From Roseateles amylovorans (GTDB lineage Bacteria; Pseudomonadota; Gammaproteobacteria; Burkholderiales; Burkholderiaceae_C), in the NCBI RefSeq assembly GCF_025398155.2, contig NZ_CP104562.2, positions 2,852,001 through 2,916,000 of the forward strand: a stretch of DNA of 64,000 nt, given 5' to 3'. The translations under genes and the position numbers were made by a program. This document shows, in pieces, positions 8,072-17,462 of the stretch. Within the stretch, counting starts at the first letter, position 1. Each line of letters opens with the position of its first letter. Below the pieces are notes generated by a model. That model did no database searches. It was not told the DNA's origin and was given only the letters and a program-made list of their open reading frames with translations.

Positions 8072-9295
8072 ATGACACGCCTTGAACACATCAGGCGAAG
8101 GAACGAGTGGGAGAACGACGTGGTCGAAGCAGCAATGATGATGGCGCGCGAGCGGGCGCCGGACAGCGACAGCACAATGAACAGCAAGCCGACGACGCCT
8201 CCCATGAACATCCTGGTGGTGGACGACAAGCCGCAGAACCTGCTGGCGATGCAGGCCTTGCTGGCCGACACCCAGCCCGAACTGCAGGTGCTGACTGCCG
8301 AGTCCGGCCACGAGGCGCTGGAACTGCTGCTCACCCACGATGTGATGCTCGCGCTGCTGGATGTCCAGATGCCGGGCATGGACGGCTTCACCCTGGCGGA
8401 ACTGATGCGCGGCGCCGAACGCACCCGCCATGTGCCCATCATCTTCCTGACGGCTGGCGCCAAGGAAAACCAGCGCAGCTTCAAGGGCTACGAAGCGGGC
8501 GCGGTGGACTTCATCTACAAGCCGGTGGATGCCCATGTGCTGCGCAGCAAGGTGGCGGTGTTTGCGGATCTGCACCGCCAACGCATGCTGCTGGCCGAAC
8601 GCATTGCCGAGCAAGAGCGCCTGGCACGGGTCAATGCGCTGATGCTCAGCGCGCTCTCTCACGACATCCGGGGTCCGCTCTCCGTGATGATGCTCAATGC
8701 GGAACTGCTGATTCGCCAGACCGAGCAACCCGCGATGCAGAAGGCCGGCGCCCGGATGAAGGCCGCGGCGTCTCTGCTGGGCCGTCAGGTGGATCACCTC
8801 GGCAGTCTGGCGCAGCGTCCGTGCGACCTGCTGCAGGTCAAGGTCAAGCGCGGTGATCTCGCGACCCTGGCGGCGCAGCGGCTGGACATCGAAGCCAACC
8901 AGGCGGTGCTGTGGTCGCCGCCGGAATTCGAGCGCCTGGGCGACACCGTGGGCGATTTCGACCCGGGCCTGATGGCCCAGGCCCTTGACCAACTGCTGAT
9001 GCAGGCGGCCACCCATGCCGGCGATGCGGCGATCCGCATCCAGGTCGATGGCAATGCCCACCGCTCGCTGCTGCTGCGGGTGAGCTTCGACACGGTGCTG
9101 TCTGCCGAAGCGTCCACCCATCTCTTCGGCGGGCATGAGCCGGTGTCCGGCATGGCGTCGCCGCATGTCGGCCCCGGGCTGCATGATCCCGAGCGTGTGG
9201 CGCGCGCCCACGGCGGATCGCTCATCGGCGGGTCCCGCCAGCGGCAGGGCACGATGTTCGAGCTGCTGCTGCCGCGCCACCAGGCGGAACGCTGA
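8072..9295 (+). CDS. Response regulator/histidine kinase hybrid with degenerate ATPase domain
   Basis: A receiver domain (about 45-165; VVDDKPQNL, LLDVQMPGMDG, IYKPV) is followed by a HisKA helix (SALSHDIRGPLSV). Next comes a C-terminal region at the place of the HATPase domain. In it the N-box is weak (DQLLMQAATHAGD), the G1 Asp-x-Gly motif is absent and only a faint G2 remains (GPGLHDPERVARAHGG). Catalytic activity is therefore doubtful. The protein may act as a phosphotransfer or scaffold component. The ATG at 8072 follows GGAAAG and gives 407 residues; a GTG at 8051 and ATGs at 8176 and 8209 are alternatives. It diverges from the stressosome operon and precedes another hybrid kinase. Confidence 0.82.
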   Translation: MTRLEHIRRRNEWENDVVEAAMMMARERAPDSDSTMNSKPTTPPMNILVVDDKPQNLLAMQALLADTQPELQVLTAESGHEALELLLTHDVMLALLDVQMPGMDGFTLAELMRGAERTRHVPIIFLTAGAKENQRSFKGYEAGAVDFIYKPVDAHVLRSKVAVFADLHRQRMLLAERIAEQERLARVNALMLSALSHDIRGPLSVMMLNAELLIRQTEQPAMQKAGARMKAAASLLGRQVDHLGSLAQRPCDLLQVKVKRGDLATLAAQRLDIEANQAVLWSPPEFERLGDTVGDFDPGLMAQALDQLLMQAATHAGDAAIRIQVDGNAHRSLLLRVSFDTVLSAEASTHLFGGHEPVSGMASPHVGPGLHDPERVARAHGGSLIGGSRQRQGTMFELLLPRHQAER

Positions 9296-9512
9296 TGGTC
9301 CGCCCGCTGCCCCGCGCCCGATGTGGTCGCCGGCGGGAGCCCGCCGCCACCCCTCCTGTGCGCCGCGTGCTGGCAGCACGTGGGGCTCAACGGCCATCAC
9401 CGTCAACGCGCGGGGCGAACCACGCCTCTGACCCCGATCAACCTTGAGGGAACGCCTGTGAGGGAGCGGCTAGGATGCGCGCACCTCGTGCCGACCCGCT
9501 ACGTTTTCTCCC

Positions 9513-12500
9513 ATGCCATTCTCCAACTCAGGTATTGAACTGGATCGTCCGCTGCAACGGCTGCGCTGGTTGCCGTTGCCGACGCTGCTGGGCTTTGCGC
9601 TTGCGGTGCTCACCATTGCGATCACCGCCTGGTTCTCCTGGCGCTCCCAGCAGACCCAGGCGGCCACCGCCGATGCGATGACCCGCACGATGGAAGTGCA
9701 GGAGCAGATCCAGGCGCTCGGCTCGGCGATCAAGGATGCTGAAACCGGCCAGCGCGGTTATCTGCTGACCGGCACCGACACCTATCTGTTGCCCTTCAAC
9801 ACCGCGCAGGTCACTTTGCCCGCGGCTGTGACCCGGCTGCGCGCGGCCTGGCAGAACAACCGGCCTCAACTCGGTCGGCTGACATCGGTGGAGCAACTGT
9901 TCAAGGCCAAGCTGGCCGAGATGGACCAGACCATCGAACGGCGCCGGCTGGGTGACGCGGCCAGTGCGGTGGCCACGGTGCAGGGCGATCGCGGCCGGAT
10001 CCTGATGGACCGGATCCGCACCCTGCTGGGTGAGATGGAGCGCGAGGAGCGCGAGAGTGCGGCCAATCGCCGCGCCACCTGGGATGCCGCAGTCATCCAG
10101 ACCCAGTATGTGATGTGGGGCGGCTCGCTGGTGTTGCTCACCTTGGTGTTGATCTCGGCCGCGTTGACCGCACGCGCCTATCGCGCCGCCAAGATCGAGG
10201 AATGGCTCAAGGCCGGCCAAGCTGCGCTGGGCGTGGAAATGCAAGGCGATCCGCAGGTCGAGCGGCTGGCCGAAGTGGTGATCGGCTTCCTGGCCCGCTA
10301 CACCGGCGCGCAGGTGGGCGCCTTCTATGTGACACAGAAGGACGGCAGCTTCGAGCGCGTGGCCGGGCATGCCTTGCCGGTGGACGCGAATGCGCCCACG
10401 GTGGTGCGCAGCGGCGAGAGCCTGTTGGGTCAGGCGGCCCGGGATCGCCGGCCGGTGCATTTGAAGTCACTGCCGGCGGACTACCTGATGGTGTCGTCGA
10501 CGCTGGGCAAGACTGCTTCGACCGAACTGCTGATCGGCCCGGCCGGCATTGATGGCGGCGTGCAATGCGTGATCGAACTGGGCTTTGTGCGCCCGGTTGG
10601 TGAAGCCGGTGCGGAGCTGCTCAAGCGCGTGGCCGAGCCGGTGGCGATGGCCCTGCGCGCGGCCAAGGACCGCACCCGCCTGGAAGCGTTGCTGGAAGAG
10701 AGCCGTCGCCAAGCCGAAGAGCTGCAGATGCAGCAAGAGGAGCTGCGCGCCAGCAATGAGGAGCTGGAAGAGCAGGGCAATGCGCTGCGTGAATCCCAGA
10801 TCCGCCTGGAGTTCCAGCAGACCGAGTTGGAGCAGAGCAATGCCCAGCTCGAAGAGCAGGCGCGACAGCTCGAACTGCAAAGCGCCGATCTGACCGAGGC
10901 GCAGCAGATCATGACCGAGCGCGCCGAGGCGCTGGAGCGCTCCAACCAATACAAGAGCGAGTTCCTGGCCAACATGAGCCATGAGCTGCGCACCCCGTTG
11001 AATTCCACCCTGATCCTGGCCAAGCTGCTGGCGGACAACAAGGACGGCAACCTGACCGAGGAGCAGGTACGCTTCGCTCAGACCATCAGCTCTGCGGGCA
11101 ATGACCTGCTGGCGCTGATCAATGACATCCTCGATCTGTCCAAGATCGAATCGGGCAAGGTGGACCTGCAGGTCGAGCGCGTGCCGGTGCCGCGGCTGCT
11201 CCAGCAACTCACGCAGATCTTCGCGCCCATTGCCGCGCAGCGGAACCTGGCCTTCGCGCTGCAACTGAATCCGGGCGCTCCGGATTGGCTGGAGACCGAT
11301 GAAGCCAAGCTCAGCCAGATCCTCAAGAACCTGCTGTCGAATGCCTTGAAGTTCACCGAGAAGGGCTCGGTGCGGATGGAAGTCGGCGGCACGCAGGACG
11401 GCCGCCTGGTGTTTGCGGTCAAGGACAGCGGCATCGGCATCGCGCCGGAGCAGCAGGCGCTGATTTTCGAAGCCTTCCGCCAGGCCGACGGCAGCACCCA
11501 CCGCAAGTACGGTGGCACTGGGCTGGGCTTGTCCATCTCGCGCGATCTGGCGCGGCTGCTGGGTGGCGACATCCATCTGCAAAGCGCGGCCGGCCATGGC
11601 AGCACCTTCAGCCTGGTGCTGCCGCAACACCATGAAGTCACCGCCGAAGCGGAACAGCCGCGGCCGCTGTCCCCGGCGCAGCCGCCGCTGACGCCGCCCC
11701 CCGCCATGAAGCCCGCGCCGGAGACCTTGAGCCTGAGCCAGGGTGTGGCGACCGAGTCGGCCCTGGCGCAACCTGCGCCCATGGCGCCGGACGCGCGACT
11801 GCCGCAGCTCGATGACGACCGCCTGGCCTGGGTGCCGGGCGCGCGGGCGATCCTGGTGATCGAGGACGATGAACGCTTCGCCTCCATCCTGCGGGACCTG
11901 ATCCGCGAGCGTGGCTTCCTCTGTCTGATGGCCCACACCGCCGAGCACGGCCTGGGCGTGGCGCAGCGCTACGCACCCAGCGCGATCCTGCTCGACATGA
12001 ACCTGCCGGACCATTCCGGTCTCGGCGTGCTGGACCGGCTCAAGCGCGAACCGCTGACAAGGCACATTCCGGTGCACGTGATCTCCGTGGCCGACTACAC
12101 CCATGAGGCGATGGAGCGCGGTGCCGTCGGTTATGCGCTCAAGCCGGTCAAGCGCGACGAGCTGGAGGTGGCGCTGCATCTGCTGGAGGCCAAGTTCTCG
12201 CAACGCCTTCGCCGTGTGCTGGTGGTGGAAGACGATGTCCGCCAGCTCGACAGCATCCGCCATCTGCTTGCAGGCGACGAGGTCCATATCCAGGGCGTGG
12301 CCACGGCCACCGAGGCGCTGGCCGCCTTGCGGACCTCCACCTTCGATTGCATGGTGATGGACCTGAACCTACCGGACATGAGCGGCTATGAACTGCTGGA
12401 CCAGATGGCCCTGCAGGACGATGTCGCCTTCCCGCCGGTGATCGTCTATACCGGCCACAGCCTGACGCCGCTGCAGGAACAGCAGCTGCGGCGCTATTCC

Positions 12501-13034
12501 CGCTCCATCATCATCAAGGGCGCCCGGTCGCCCGAGCGGCTGCTCGATGAGGTCACGCTGTTCCTCCACCAGGTCGAGTCGCAGTTGCCGCCGGAGCGCC
12601 AGAAGATGCTCAAGGAAGTCCGCGCCCGCGACAACATGCTCGAGGGCCGTCGGGTGCTGGTGGTGGAGGACGATGTGCGCAACATCTTCGCGCTGTCCGC
12701 GGTGCTGGAGCCCAAGGGGGTGAAGGTGGACATCGCCCGCAATGGTCGCGAGGCGCTGGAGCGCCTCAACAAGCCGTCCCAGGGCGATGGCGCGATGCCG
12801 CCGGTGGACCTGGTGCTGATGGACATCATGATGCCGGAGATGGACGGCTACACCGCGATGCGCGCCATCCGCGAGCGGCCCGAGCACAAGCGCCTGCCCA
12901 TCATTGCGTTGACCGCCAAGGCGATGAAGGACGACCAGGAGAAATGCATGGCCGCCGGCGCCAACGACTACATTGCCAAGCCGCTGGACATCGAGAAACT
13001 GCTCTCGCTGGTGCGGGTGTGGATGCCGCGATGA
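9513..13034 (+). CDS. CHASE3-GAF hybrid histidine kinase with three receivers
   Basis: This 1173-residue inner-membrane kinase has two transmembrane segments (about 23-45 and 196-217) flanking a CHASE3 domain (AIKDAETGQRGYLLTG). It then has a GAF domain (about 235-385), a long coiled coil (about 390-475), a HisKA helix (FLANMSHELRTPLNS, His490) and a HATPase (NLLSNALKF, DSGIGI, GTGLGLSI). Three receivers follow (about 780-895, 905-1025 and 1045-1170), each with an Asp motif (LLDMNLPD, VMDLNLPD, LMDIMMPE). CheR-type methyltransferases often accompany such kinases and one follows here. It probably integrates an envelope signal with the nearby stressosome genes, by inference from position. Confidence 0.93.
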   Translation: MPFSNSGIELDRPLQRLRWLPLPTLLGFALAVLTIAITAWFSWRSQQTQAATADAMTRTMEVQEQIQALGSAIKDAETGQRGYLLTGTDTYLLPFNTAQVTLPAAVTRLRAAWQNNRPQLGRLTSVEQLFKAKLAEMDQTIERRRLGDAASAVATVQGDRGRILMDRIRTLLGEMEREERESAANRRATWDAAVIQTQYVMWGGSLVLLTLVLISAALTARAYRAAKIEEWLKAGQAALGVEMQGDPQVERLAEVVIGFLARYTGAQVGAFYVTQKDGSFERVAGHALPVDANAPTVVRSGESLLGQAARDRRPVHLKSLPADYLMVSSTLGKTASTELLIGPAGIDGGVQCVIELGFVRPVGEAGAELLKRVAEPVAMALRAAKDRTRLEALLEESRRQAEELQMQQEELRASNEELEEQGNALRESQIRLEFQQTELEQSNAQLEEQARQLELQSADLTEAQQIMTERAEALERSNQYKSEFLANMSHELRTPLNSTLILAKLLADNKDGNLTEEQVRFAQTISSAGNDLLALINDILDLSKIESGKVDLQVERVPVPRLLQQLTQIFAPIAAQRNLAFALQLNPGAPDWLETDEAKLSQILKNLLSNALKFTEKGSVRMEVGGTQDGRLVFAVKDSGIGIAPEQQALIFEAFRQADGSTHRKYGGTGLGLSISRDLARLLGGDIHLQSAAGHGSTFSLVLPQHHEVTAEAEQPRPLSPAQPPLTPPPAMKPAPETLSLSQGVATESALAQPAPMAPDARLPQLDDDRLAWVPGARAILVIEDDERFASILRDLIRERGFLCLMAHTAEHGLGVAQRYAPSAILLDMNLPDHSGLGVLDRLKREPLTRHIPVHVISVADYTHEAMERGAVGYALKPVKRDELEVALHLLEAKFSQRLRRVLVVEDDVRQLDSIRHLLAGDEVHIQGVATATEALAALRTSTFDCMVMDLNLPDMSGYELLDQMALQDDVAFPPVIVYTGHSLTPLQEQQLRRYSRSIIIKGARSPERLLDEVTLFLHQVESQLPPERQKMLKEVRARDNMLEGRRVLVVEDDVRNIFALSAVLEPKGVKVDIARNGREALERLNKPSQGDGAMPPVDLVLMDIMMPEMDGYTAMRAIRERPEHKRLPIIALTAKAMKDDQEKCMAAGANDYIAKPLDIEKLLSLVRVWMPR

Positions 13035-13115
13035 GCGCAGTGCCCGCCGGCTTCGGCGCGCAGGCCCGCTTCGCCCATCCCAGGCAGTGAACGGACATCA
13101 GGAGGCATCAGCGGC

Positions 13116-13994
13116 ATGAGCGAGTTGGGCGGTGAATCGGCAGCCGGCGCGGCACGCGGCGATCGGGTAGCGGCGGCGGGCAGTGAGCTGGACATCGAGG
13201 TCCGCTTGATCCTCGAGGCCATCTACCTGCGCTACCACTACGATTTCCGCGACTATGCCGACAGCTCGCTGCGACGCCGGCTCAAGGCGGCGATGCAGCG
13301 CTTCGACTGTCTGAGCCTGTCGCAGTTGCAAGGGCGTCTGCTGCGCGAGCCGGAGGTGTTCCGCTCGGTGCTGGGCGATCTCACCGTGCAGGTCAGCGAG
13401 ATGTTCCGCGACCCGGAGTACTTCCTGGCCTTGCGGGAACAGGTGGTGCCGGTGCTGCGCACCTATCCGTCGCTGAAGATCTGGGTGGCGGGCTGCAGCA
13501 GCGGCGAGGAGGCCTATTCGCTGGCCATCCTGATGCGCGAAGAGGGCTTGCTGGAGCGCACCCTCATCTACGCCACCGACATCAGCCATGAGGCCTTGAT
13601 GCATGCCCAAGCGGGCGTCTACCGAATGGAGCTGGTGCCCGGCTTCACCGAGAACTACCGCCGCGCGGGCGGCACGGGGTCGCTGTCGGACTACTACACC
13701 GCCGCCTACGACCATGTGCTGCTGGACAAGAGCCTGAAGGAACACATTGTGTTCAGCGATCACAGCCTGTCGACCGACAGCGTGTTTGCCGAAGTGCAAC
13801 TGGTGTCCTGCCGCAATGTGCTGATCTACTTCAACCGCGGCCTGCAGGACCGGGCGATCGGGCTGTTCCGCGATGCCCTGTGCCGCCAGGGCTTTCTGGG
13901 ACTCGGCGCGCGGGAGACGATCCGCTTCTCGGCGCATTCGGGCGACTTCAGCGAGCTGGCGCCGCGGGAGCGCATCTACCAGAAGAAGACCTGA
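13116..13994 (+). CDS. CheR-type protein-glutamate methyltransferase
   Basis: The 292-residue protein has the helical CheR N-terminal domain (about 28-90) and a SAM-dependent methyltransferase domain (about 105-290). The latter carries the SAM-binding motif IWVAGCSSGEEAYSLAI and the motif VSCRNVLIYFN. The ATG at 13116 follows a strong AGGAGG site. No chemoreceptor, CheA, CheW or CheB is nearby, so it is not part of a standard chemotaxis operon. It follows the hybrid kinase by 81 bases and probably belongs to the same transcript. Stand-alone CheR genes next to hybrid kinases are known, and the substrate here is unknown. Confidence 0.9.
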   Translation: MSELGGESAAGAARGDRVAAAGSELDIEVRLILEAIYLRYHYDFRDYADSSLRRRLKAAMQRFDCLSLSQLQGRLLREPEVFRSVLGDLTVQVSEMFRDPEYFLALREQVVPVLRTYPSLKIWVAGCSSGEEAYSLAILMREEGLLERTLIYATDISHEALMHAQAGVYRMELVPGFTENYRRAGGTGSLSDYYTAAYDHVLLDKSLKEHIVFSDHSLSTDSVFAEVQLVSCRNVLIYFNRGLQDRAIGLFRDALCRQGFLGLGARETIRFSAHSGDFSELAPRERIYQKKT

Positions 13995-14019
13995 ATCGGC
14001 GCCGCGCAGAGGACCATGC

Positions 14020-14075
14020 GCTGACGGCTGACGGCTGAAAGTAGAAGGCCGATGGCTGAGCGCTGAGCGCTGAGG
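14020..14075 (+). repeat. Two short GCTGA-core tandem arrays behind cheR
   Basis: GCTGACG units at 14020-14040 and three GCTGAGS units at 14055-14075 start 26 bases after the cheR stop. The 19-base core GCTGACGGCTGACGGCTGA recurs exactly at 54932-54950 behind a galactanase gene. Confidence 0.85.
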
Positions 14076-14150
14076 GCCTTGGCCAGGAGCGAACGGGCGC
14101 GAGGCTTGCCTGTACAGGTCATCGATTCACACGATGACCAGGAGTTTTTC

Positions 14151-14612
14151 ATGGCAACCAGCAGCATTCTCGGCGGCACCACCGTGCCCGAGCGCCACAA
14201 GGGCACCGGGACCGACGCACTCGGCCCCAGCGACAGTTCCGACAGCGGCAGCGATGTCTCCGGTGAACGCGCCATGGCCACCGGCCCGGATGATCCCGAT
14301 AACCTGGGTGCGGTGCCGTCCGACATCAGCAGCGACACCGATCGTTTCGGCACCGGCGAGCGGGCCTCGGCCACGCCGGGACGCCGTGATCGCGAGGACG
14401 GCGACATCCTGCCCGACAGCATCCGCACCGGTCCATCCGATCAACTCGACTTCGACAGCGACATCGACGTCGAAGAACTTGCCAGCGGAGACGACCCCAG
14501 TGCCGGCCCCGATGCCGAGCATGACGGTGATGAGCTCGAAGCGCTTGATGACGACGAGGTGGACGAGGACGCCGGTCAGGCGGAGCCCACCGACGCTCGC
14601 GTCCGACGCTGA
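14151..14612 (+). CDS. Acidic low-complexity conserved protein
   Basis: This 153-residue protein is very rich in Asp, Ser, Gly and Glu and is predicted disordered. It has no signal peptide, membrane segment or catalytic motif. It opens with MATSSILGGTTVPERHKG and contains DALGPSDSSDSGSDVSGE and an acidic tail (DELEALDDDEVDEDAG). I recall similar small proteins beginning SSILGG in other Burkholderiales, sometimes labelled chemotaxis protein, but the function is unknown. The ATG at 14151 follows an AGGAG site with good spacing, so the longer frame from 14079 is not preferred. Confidence 0.75.
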   Translation: MATSSILGGTTVPERHKGTGTDALGPSDSSDSGSDVSGERAMATGPDDPDNLGAVPSDISSDTDRFGTGERASATPGRRDREDGDILPDSIRTGPSDQLDFDSDIDVEELASGDDPSAGPDAEHDGDELEALDDDEVDEDAGQAEPTDARVRR

Positions 14613-14717
14613 GTCCTGGACAGCCGGTGGGATGAAGCCCATCGGCGCACCGGCGCGGGGGCGTTCGCGACCGCGGTGACAAGCCCCGCACTCAGCGGGC
14701 CACCCCCACCTCAGGCT

Positions 14718-15362
14718 TCAGGGATGCGCCGGGCTCACCCGGGCCTTGAGCGCCTCCTGCATCCAGCTCAGCGCTTCGTGCTTGCGCCGTGGCGATTCGG
14801 CGGCGGTGCAGTCCTCGGGCACCCAGACCTTGTAGCCCCGCACATAGGCATCCATGGCGGTGCACATCACACAGTAGTCGGTGGCCAATCCGGTCACGAC
14901 GAGTTCGCGAGCGCCCAAGGTCTTCAGCAGCAGTTCCAGCGGCGTGGCGTGAAAACCCGAGTGCCGCGGCTTGAGCACCATCAGATCCTGCTGGGCAGGC
15001 GCGAGCCGTCTGGCGAGTTGCGCGGCCGCGCCGCCCTGGCGCCGGCATTCACGCAGCAGCGTGCGGAAGTCCGATCGCCACTGTCCAAAGTTGTCGTTGA
15101 CATAGATGGCGCGTGATCCGTCGGCGCAGAACCGCTTTTTGAAAGCCGCCGCAGCTCGGGCGGCTTCGAGCGCGTCCTGCGCGAGGTCCTCGGCGCCGTG
15201 AAACTGCAGCGGATTGATGAAGTCCACGAGCAACAGCACACGGCGTGAACCGGGCAAGGCGTCCTCCGGCGTACGCGTCACCGCGCTGCGGCGAGCGGCT
15301 CTGTCTTCGGACGTGCGTCCCGTCGATGTGCGGCCGTGACCGGAGGGGCGAGCGGAGGTCAT
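14718..15362 (-). CDS. Isochorismatase-family cysteine hydrolase
   Basis: The 214-residue protein is a cysteine hydrolase of the isochorismatase/nicotinamidase fold. The triad can be placed: Asp in VLLLVDFINP, Lys in LMVLKPRHSGF and the nucleophilic Cys in TGLATDYCVMCTAMDAY. The C-terminal half (VWVPEDCTAAESPRRKHEAL) also fits the family. The substrate cannot be told from sequence. No strong ribosome binding site precedes the ATG at 15362. An in-frame GTG at 15515 would add 51 residues of unlikely composition, so the shorter form is chosen. It stands alone, with no related pathway gene beside it. Confidence 0.8.
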   Translation of the reverse strand: MTSARPSGHGRTSTGRTSEDRAARRSAVTRTPEDALPGSRRVLLLVDFINPLQFHGAEDLAQDALEAARAAAAFKKRFCADGSRAIYVNDNFGQWRSDFRTLLRECRRQGGAAAQLARRLAPAQQDLMVLKPRHSGFHATPLELLLKTLGARELVVTGLATDYCVMCTAMDAYVRGYKVWVPEDCTAAESPRRKHEALSWMQEALKARVSPAHP

Positions 15363-15666
15363 GGAGGGGAAACGGGCAACTCCCGTACCTGTGAGCCCAT
15401 GGTGCGCCGAAGTGCGGCGCTTCTCGTCCGTCGCTCTGAGGATGCGCGAGGTCCCGGTGAGGGGGCTGCTCCACCCGGCAGCGCCTGTGCCGCGTACGAC
15501 GTGACCCACTGCCACCGCGTTCCCTTGCGAGCGGGCCTGGTGAGATCCTGCAACCCGTCCGAGGCGGCCCTGGGGGCCCCGGCATCTTTTGACCGGCCCC
15601 AGGGGCTGTCCAGCGCCCTCAGCGCCTTTCAGCGGCCCTCAGCGGCCTTCAGCGCCTCTCAGCAAT
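15363..15666. other. Intergenic stretch with a decamer array
   Basis: About 300 bases lie between two minus-strand genes. The right-hand part holds the GCTGA-core decamer array listed separately. The remainder should contain the promoter of the hydrolase gene, but no clear element was seen. Confidence 0.45.
15614..15663 (-). repeat. Ten-base tandem array, GCTGA core
   Basis: Five imperfect decamers of the form GCTGANRGSC, read on the minus strand, begin four bases after the stop codon of the small membrane protein. The core matches the arrays behind cheR and behind the first galactanase gene. Confidence 0.8.
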
Positions 15667-15960
15667 TCAGACGCTACCGGCGATCCACAGCGAGGCGATC
15701 ACGCCCAGCGCGAGTGCGATGAGCCAGACGGAGACCGGCGCCGGTTCGTCACGGGGGCGTTGCGCCTGGTGCCGATGGGTGAGGAAGCAGGCCACCGAGG
15801 CGGCGCCCGCCAGCAGGAACACCACCGCGAAGCCCAGCCCTTCGATGCTGCGGCCATGGTGCAGGGCCAGCGCCAGGACCACCTGGCCGAGCATCAATCC
15901 CGCCACACCGGACAGCGCGGTGGAGGAGAGAGAAGCAGTGGCGGAAGACGACTTGTTCAT
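15667..15960 (-). CDS. Small membrane protein, function unknown
   Basis: The 97-residue protein has three hydrophobic segments (about 15-35, 42-60 and 76-94) separated by short polar loops; the middle loop is RHQAQRPRDEPAP. It would be an inner-membrane protein. No family is recognised. The ATG at 15960 begins MNKSSSATAS and gives a plausible membrane-protein N-terminus. A longer frame up to 16158 has unlikely composition and is not preferred. No functional partner is evident from the neighbours. Confidence 0.55.
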   Translation of the reverse strand: MNKSSSATASLSSTALSGVAGLMLGQVVLALALHHGRSIEGLGFAVVFLLAGAASVACFLTHRHQAQRPRDEPAPVSVWLIALALGVIASLWIAGSV

Positions 15961-16392
15961 GGGGCAACCTGGCGAAATCGGACAACAGCGGCCATTGTCC
16001 GAGGCCATGTGCAGGTGCAGCAGATCGAAAACCGGTGCAATGGTGCAGTACGACACTGAATGGGCGATGTCGGCAATGCATTGAGGGCTCGCGGAGACGG
16101 ATCGGGCGCCGGGTTCTCTCTCTCGGCGGCTGGTTTTCCGTCCTTTGCGGCGCACCATTGCAACGACTCGTTACCCAATGGCGGGGAAAGGGCGCTTTGA
16201 TTGCTGTTGCGCTGCAACAAATTGACACCCTTAAATGCGGGGTTCATCACACTTCCAGAGCCTTTGTCGTCGCGGGTTCTGGGTACATGTCCATTTTTAA
16301 TGTGGGTGGGCGAACAGACGTCAAGAGGTGTCAATGGTGAACTCCGTTGTCCGCGACGTGCGGACGACTTCTCTCTTATCGGAGCAACCACC
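15961..16392. other. Divergent intergenic region, membrane protein / PEP-CTERM gene
   Basis: About 430 bases without a convincing gene. Near 16205-16219 is a small inverted repeat (TGTTGC and GCAACA around a 3-base loop). A TTGACA hexamer at 16222-16227 may be a -35 element for the PEP-CTERM gene, but no good -10 sits at the right spacing. No sigma-54 promoter with correct GG-N10-GC spacing was found. Confidence 0.4.
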
Positions 16393-17202
16393 ATGACTCT
16401 GCCTATGCTCTCGCGCCAATCGACTGGCGTGCAACGAACTCTGCTGGCCTTGGCCCTCGCGGCCGCCAGCGCCAGCGCTTCGGCGCTGCCCGCGTTCACC
16501 TGGGATCCCACCGCCGCCGGCCTGAACGGCGCGGCCTTCACTGCGGACAACCTGCTGATCTCGAACTATTCGACGGTCACCTTCGGCGCCAGCGACACCT
16601 TCACCGAAACCGGCTACCTGACCGTCAGCGCGGCCCAGCTCGGCGGCGGCGCCGTGCTGCCCACTGGCCTGAACAGCACCTACGGCCTGTACATCCAGTT
16701 CACCGGTACCGGTACGCTGACCACCAACGGCGCCCCTGGCACCACCGCCACGCTGGGCAAGCTGGACACGCTGAGCTACACCCTGTACGGCTACAACGGT
16801 TCCGCCTCCTTCGGCGTGACCGGCAAGACGCCGACTGAAACCGCCACCGGCGAAATCGCCCTGGCCTCTGGCACGCTGAAGTTCGGCAATGTGGCGACCG
16901 TGCCTTCCGGCGACGGCACCACCTTCAATCCGTCAGCCAATGCCAGCCTGACCGCCAACTGGCTGGCTCCGGGCTTCTTCGCCGATCCGTCGGTGCCGTA
17001 CACCGTGGCGCTGACCTCGTTCTCCAACACGACCTCGCAAGTCACGCCGTTCGCTGACGGCACTGGCTTCTCGATCAGTCAAGGTGGTGGTTCGATCAAC
17101 TTCGCGACGCCGGTGCCGGAACCGGCCAGCTACGCGATGCTGCTGTGCGGTCTGGCCGCCATCGGCTTCGTGGCCCGCCGTCGCAACCGCGGCGAGAAGT
17201 GA
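16393..17202 (+). CDS. PEP-CTERM sorting domain protein
   Basis: The 269-residue secreted protein has a Sec signal peptide (about 1-32, ending in ASASALPA) and a Thr/Gly/Ser-rich body of probable beta structure. The C-terminal sorting signal is VPEPASYAMLLCGLAAIGFVARRR: a PEP motif, a hydrophobic helix and a basic tail. Such proteins are processed by exosortase, which is not in this window, and are usually linked to exopolysaccharide or surface structures. The body matches no enzyme family that I recognise. The ATG at 16393 follows GGAGCAACCACC. The in-frame upstream extension would disrupt the signal peptide. Confidence 0.9.
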   Translation: MTLPMLSRQSTGVQRTLLALALAAASASASALPAFTWDPTAAGLNGAAFTADNLLISNYSTVTFGASDTFTETGYLTVSAAQLGGGAVLPTGLNSTYGLYIQFTGTGTLTTNGAPGTTATLGKLDTLSYTLYGYNGSASFGVTGKTPTETATGEIALASGTLKFGNVATVPSGDGTTFNPSANASLTANWLAPGFFADPSVPYTVALTSFSNTTSQVTPFADGTGFSISQGGGSINFATPVPEPASYAMLLCGLAAIGFVARRRNRGEK

Positions 17203-17215
17203 ACTGAAGTGAACG

Positions 17216-17266
17216 GGAACGCGTCAGCGTTCCTGGCTGGATGACCGATCGTGGCGCGTCAGCGCC
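17216..17266. terminator. Tandem hairpins behind the PEP-CTERM gene
   Basis: Two small perfect stems, GGAACGC/GCGTTCC (17216-17233) and GGCGC/GCGCC (17253-17266), each close a GTCA loop shortly after the stop codon. Neither is followed by a T-run, so factor-independent termination is uncertain. Confidence 0.4.
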
Positions 17267-17462
17267 GCGGTTGAGTGATCTGGTGAGGCGACGGTGGGTG
17301 CCGGTACGGACCCTTCTCGCCACCCTCATCGATGAGGCTGGAATGACGATGAACGATCGATCGGCGATGGACGCGCAAGCGCCTCGCCGCATTGGCGTCG
17401 CGGCGTTTGGCGCTCGATCGAGGTGAAGACGTGGGAGAGCTGTGGGTGACGGCGGTTCGGGC

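Noticed and set aside
16140..16165. A sigma-54 promoter before the PEP-CTERM gene
   Set aside because: GG and GC elements occur but are 15 rather than 12 bases apart.
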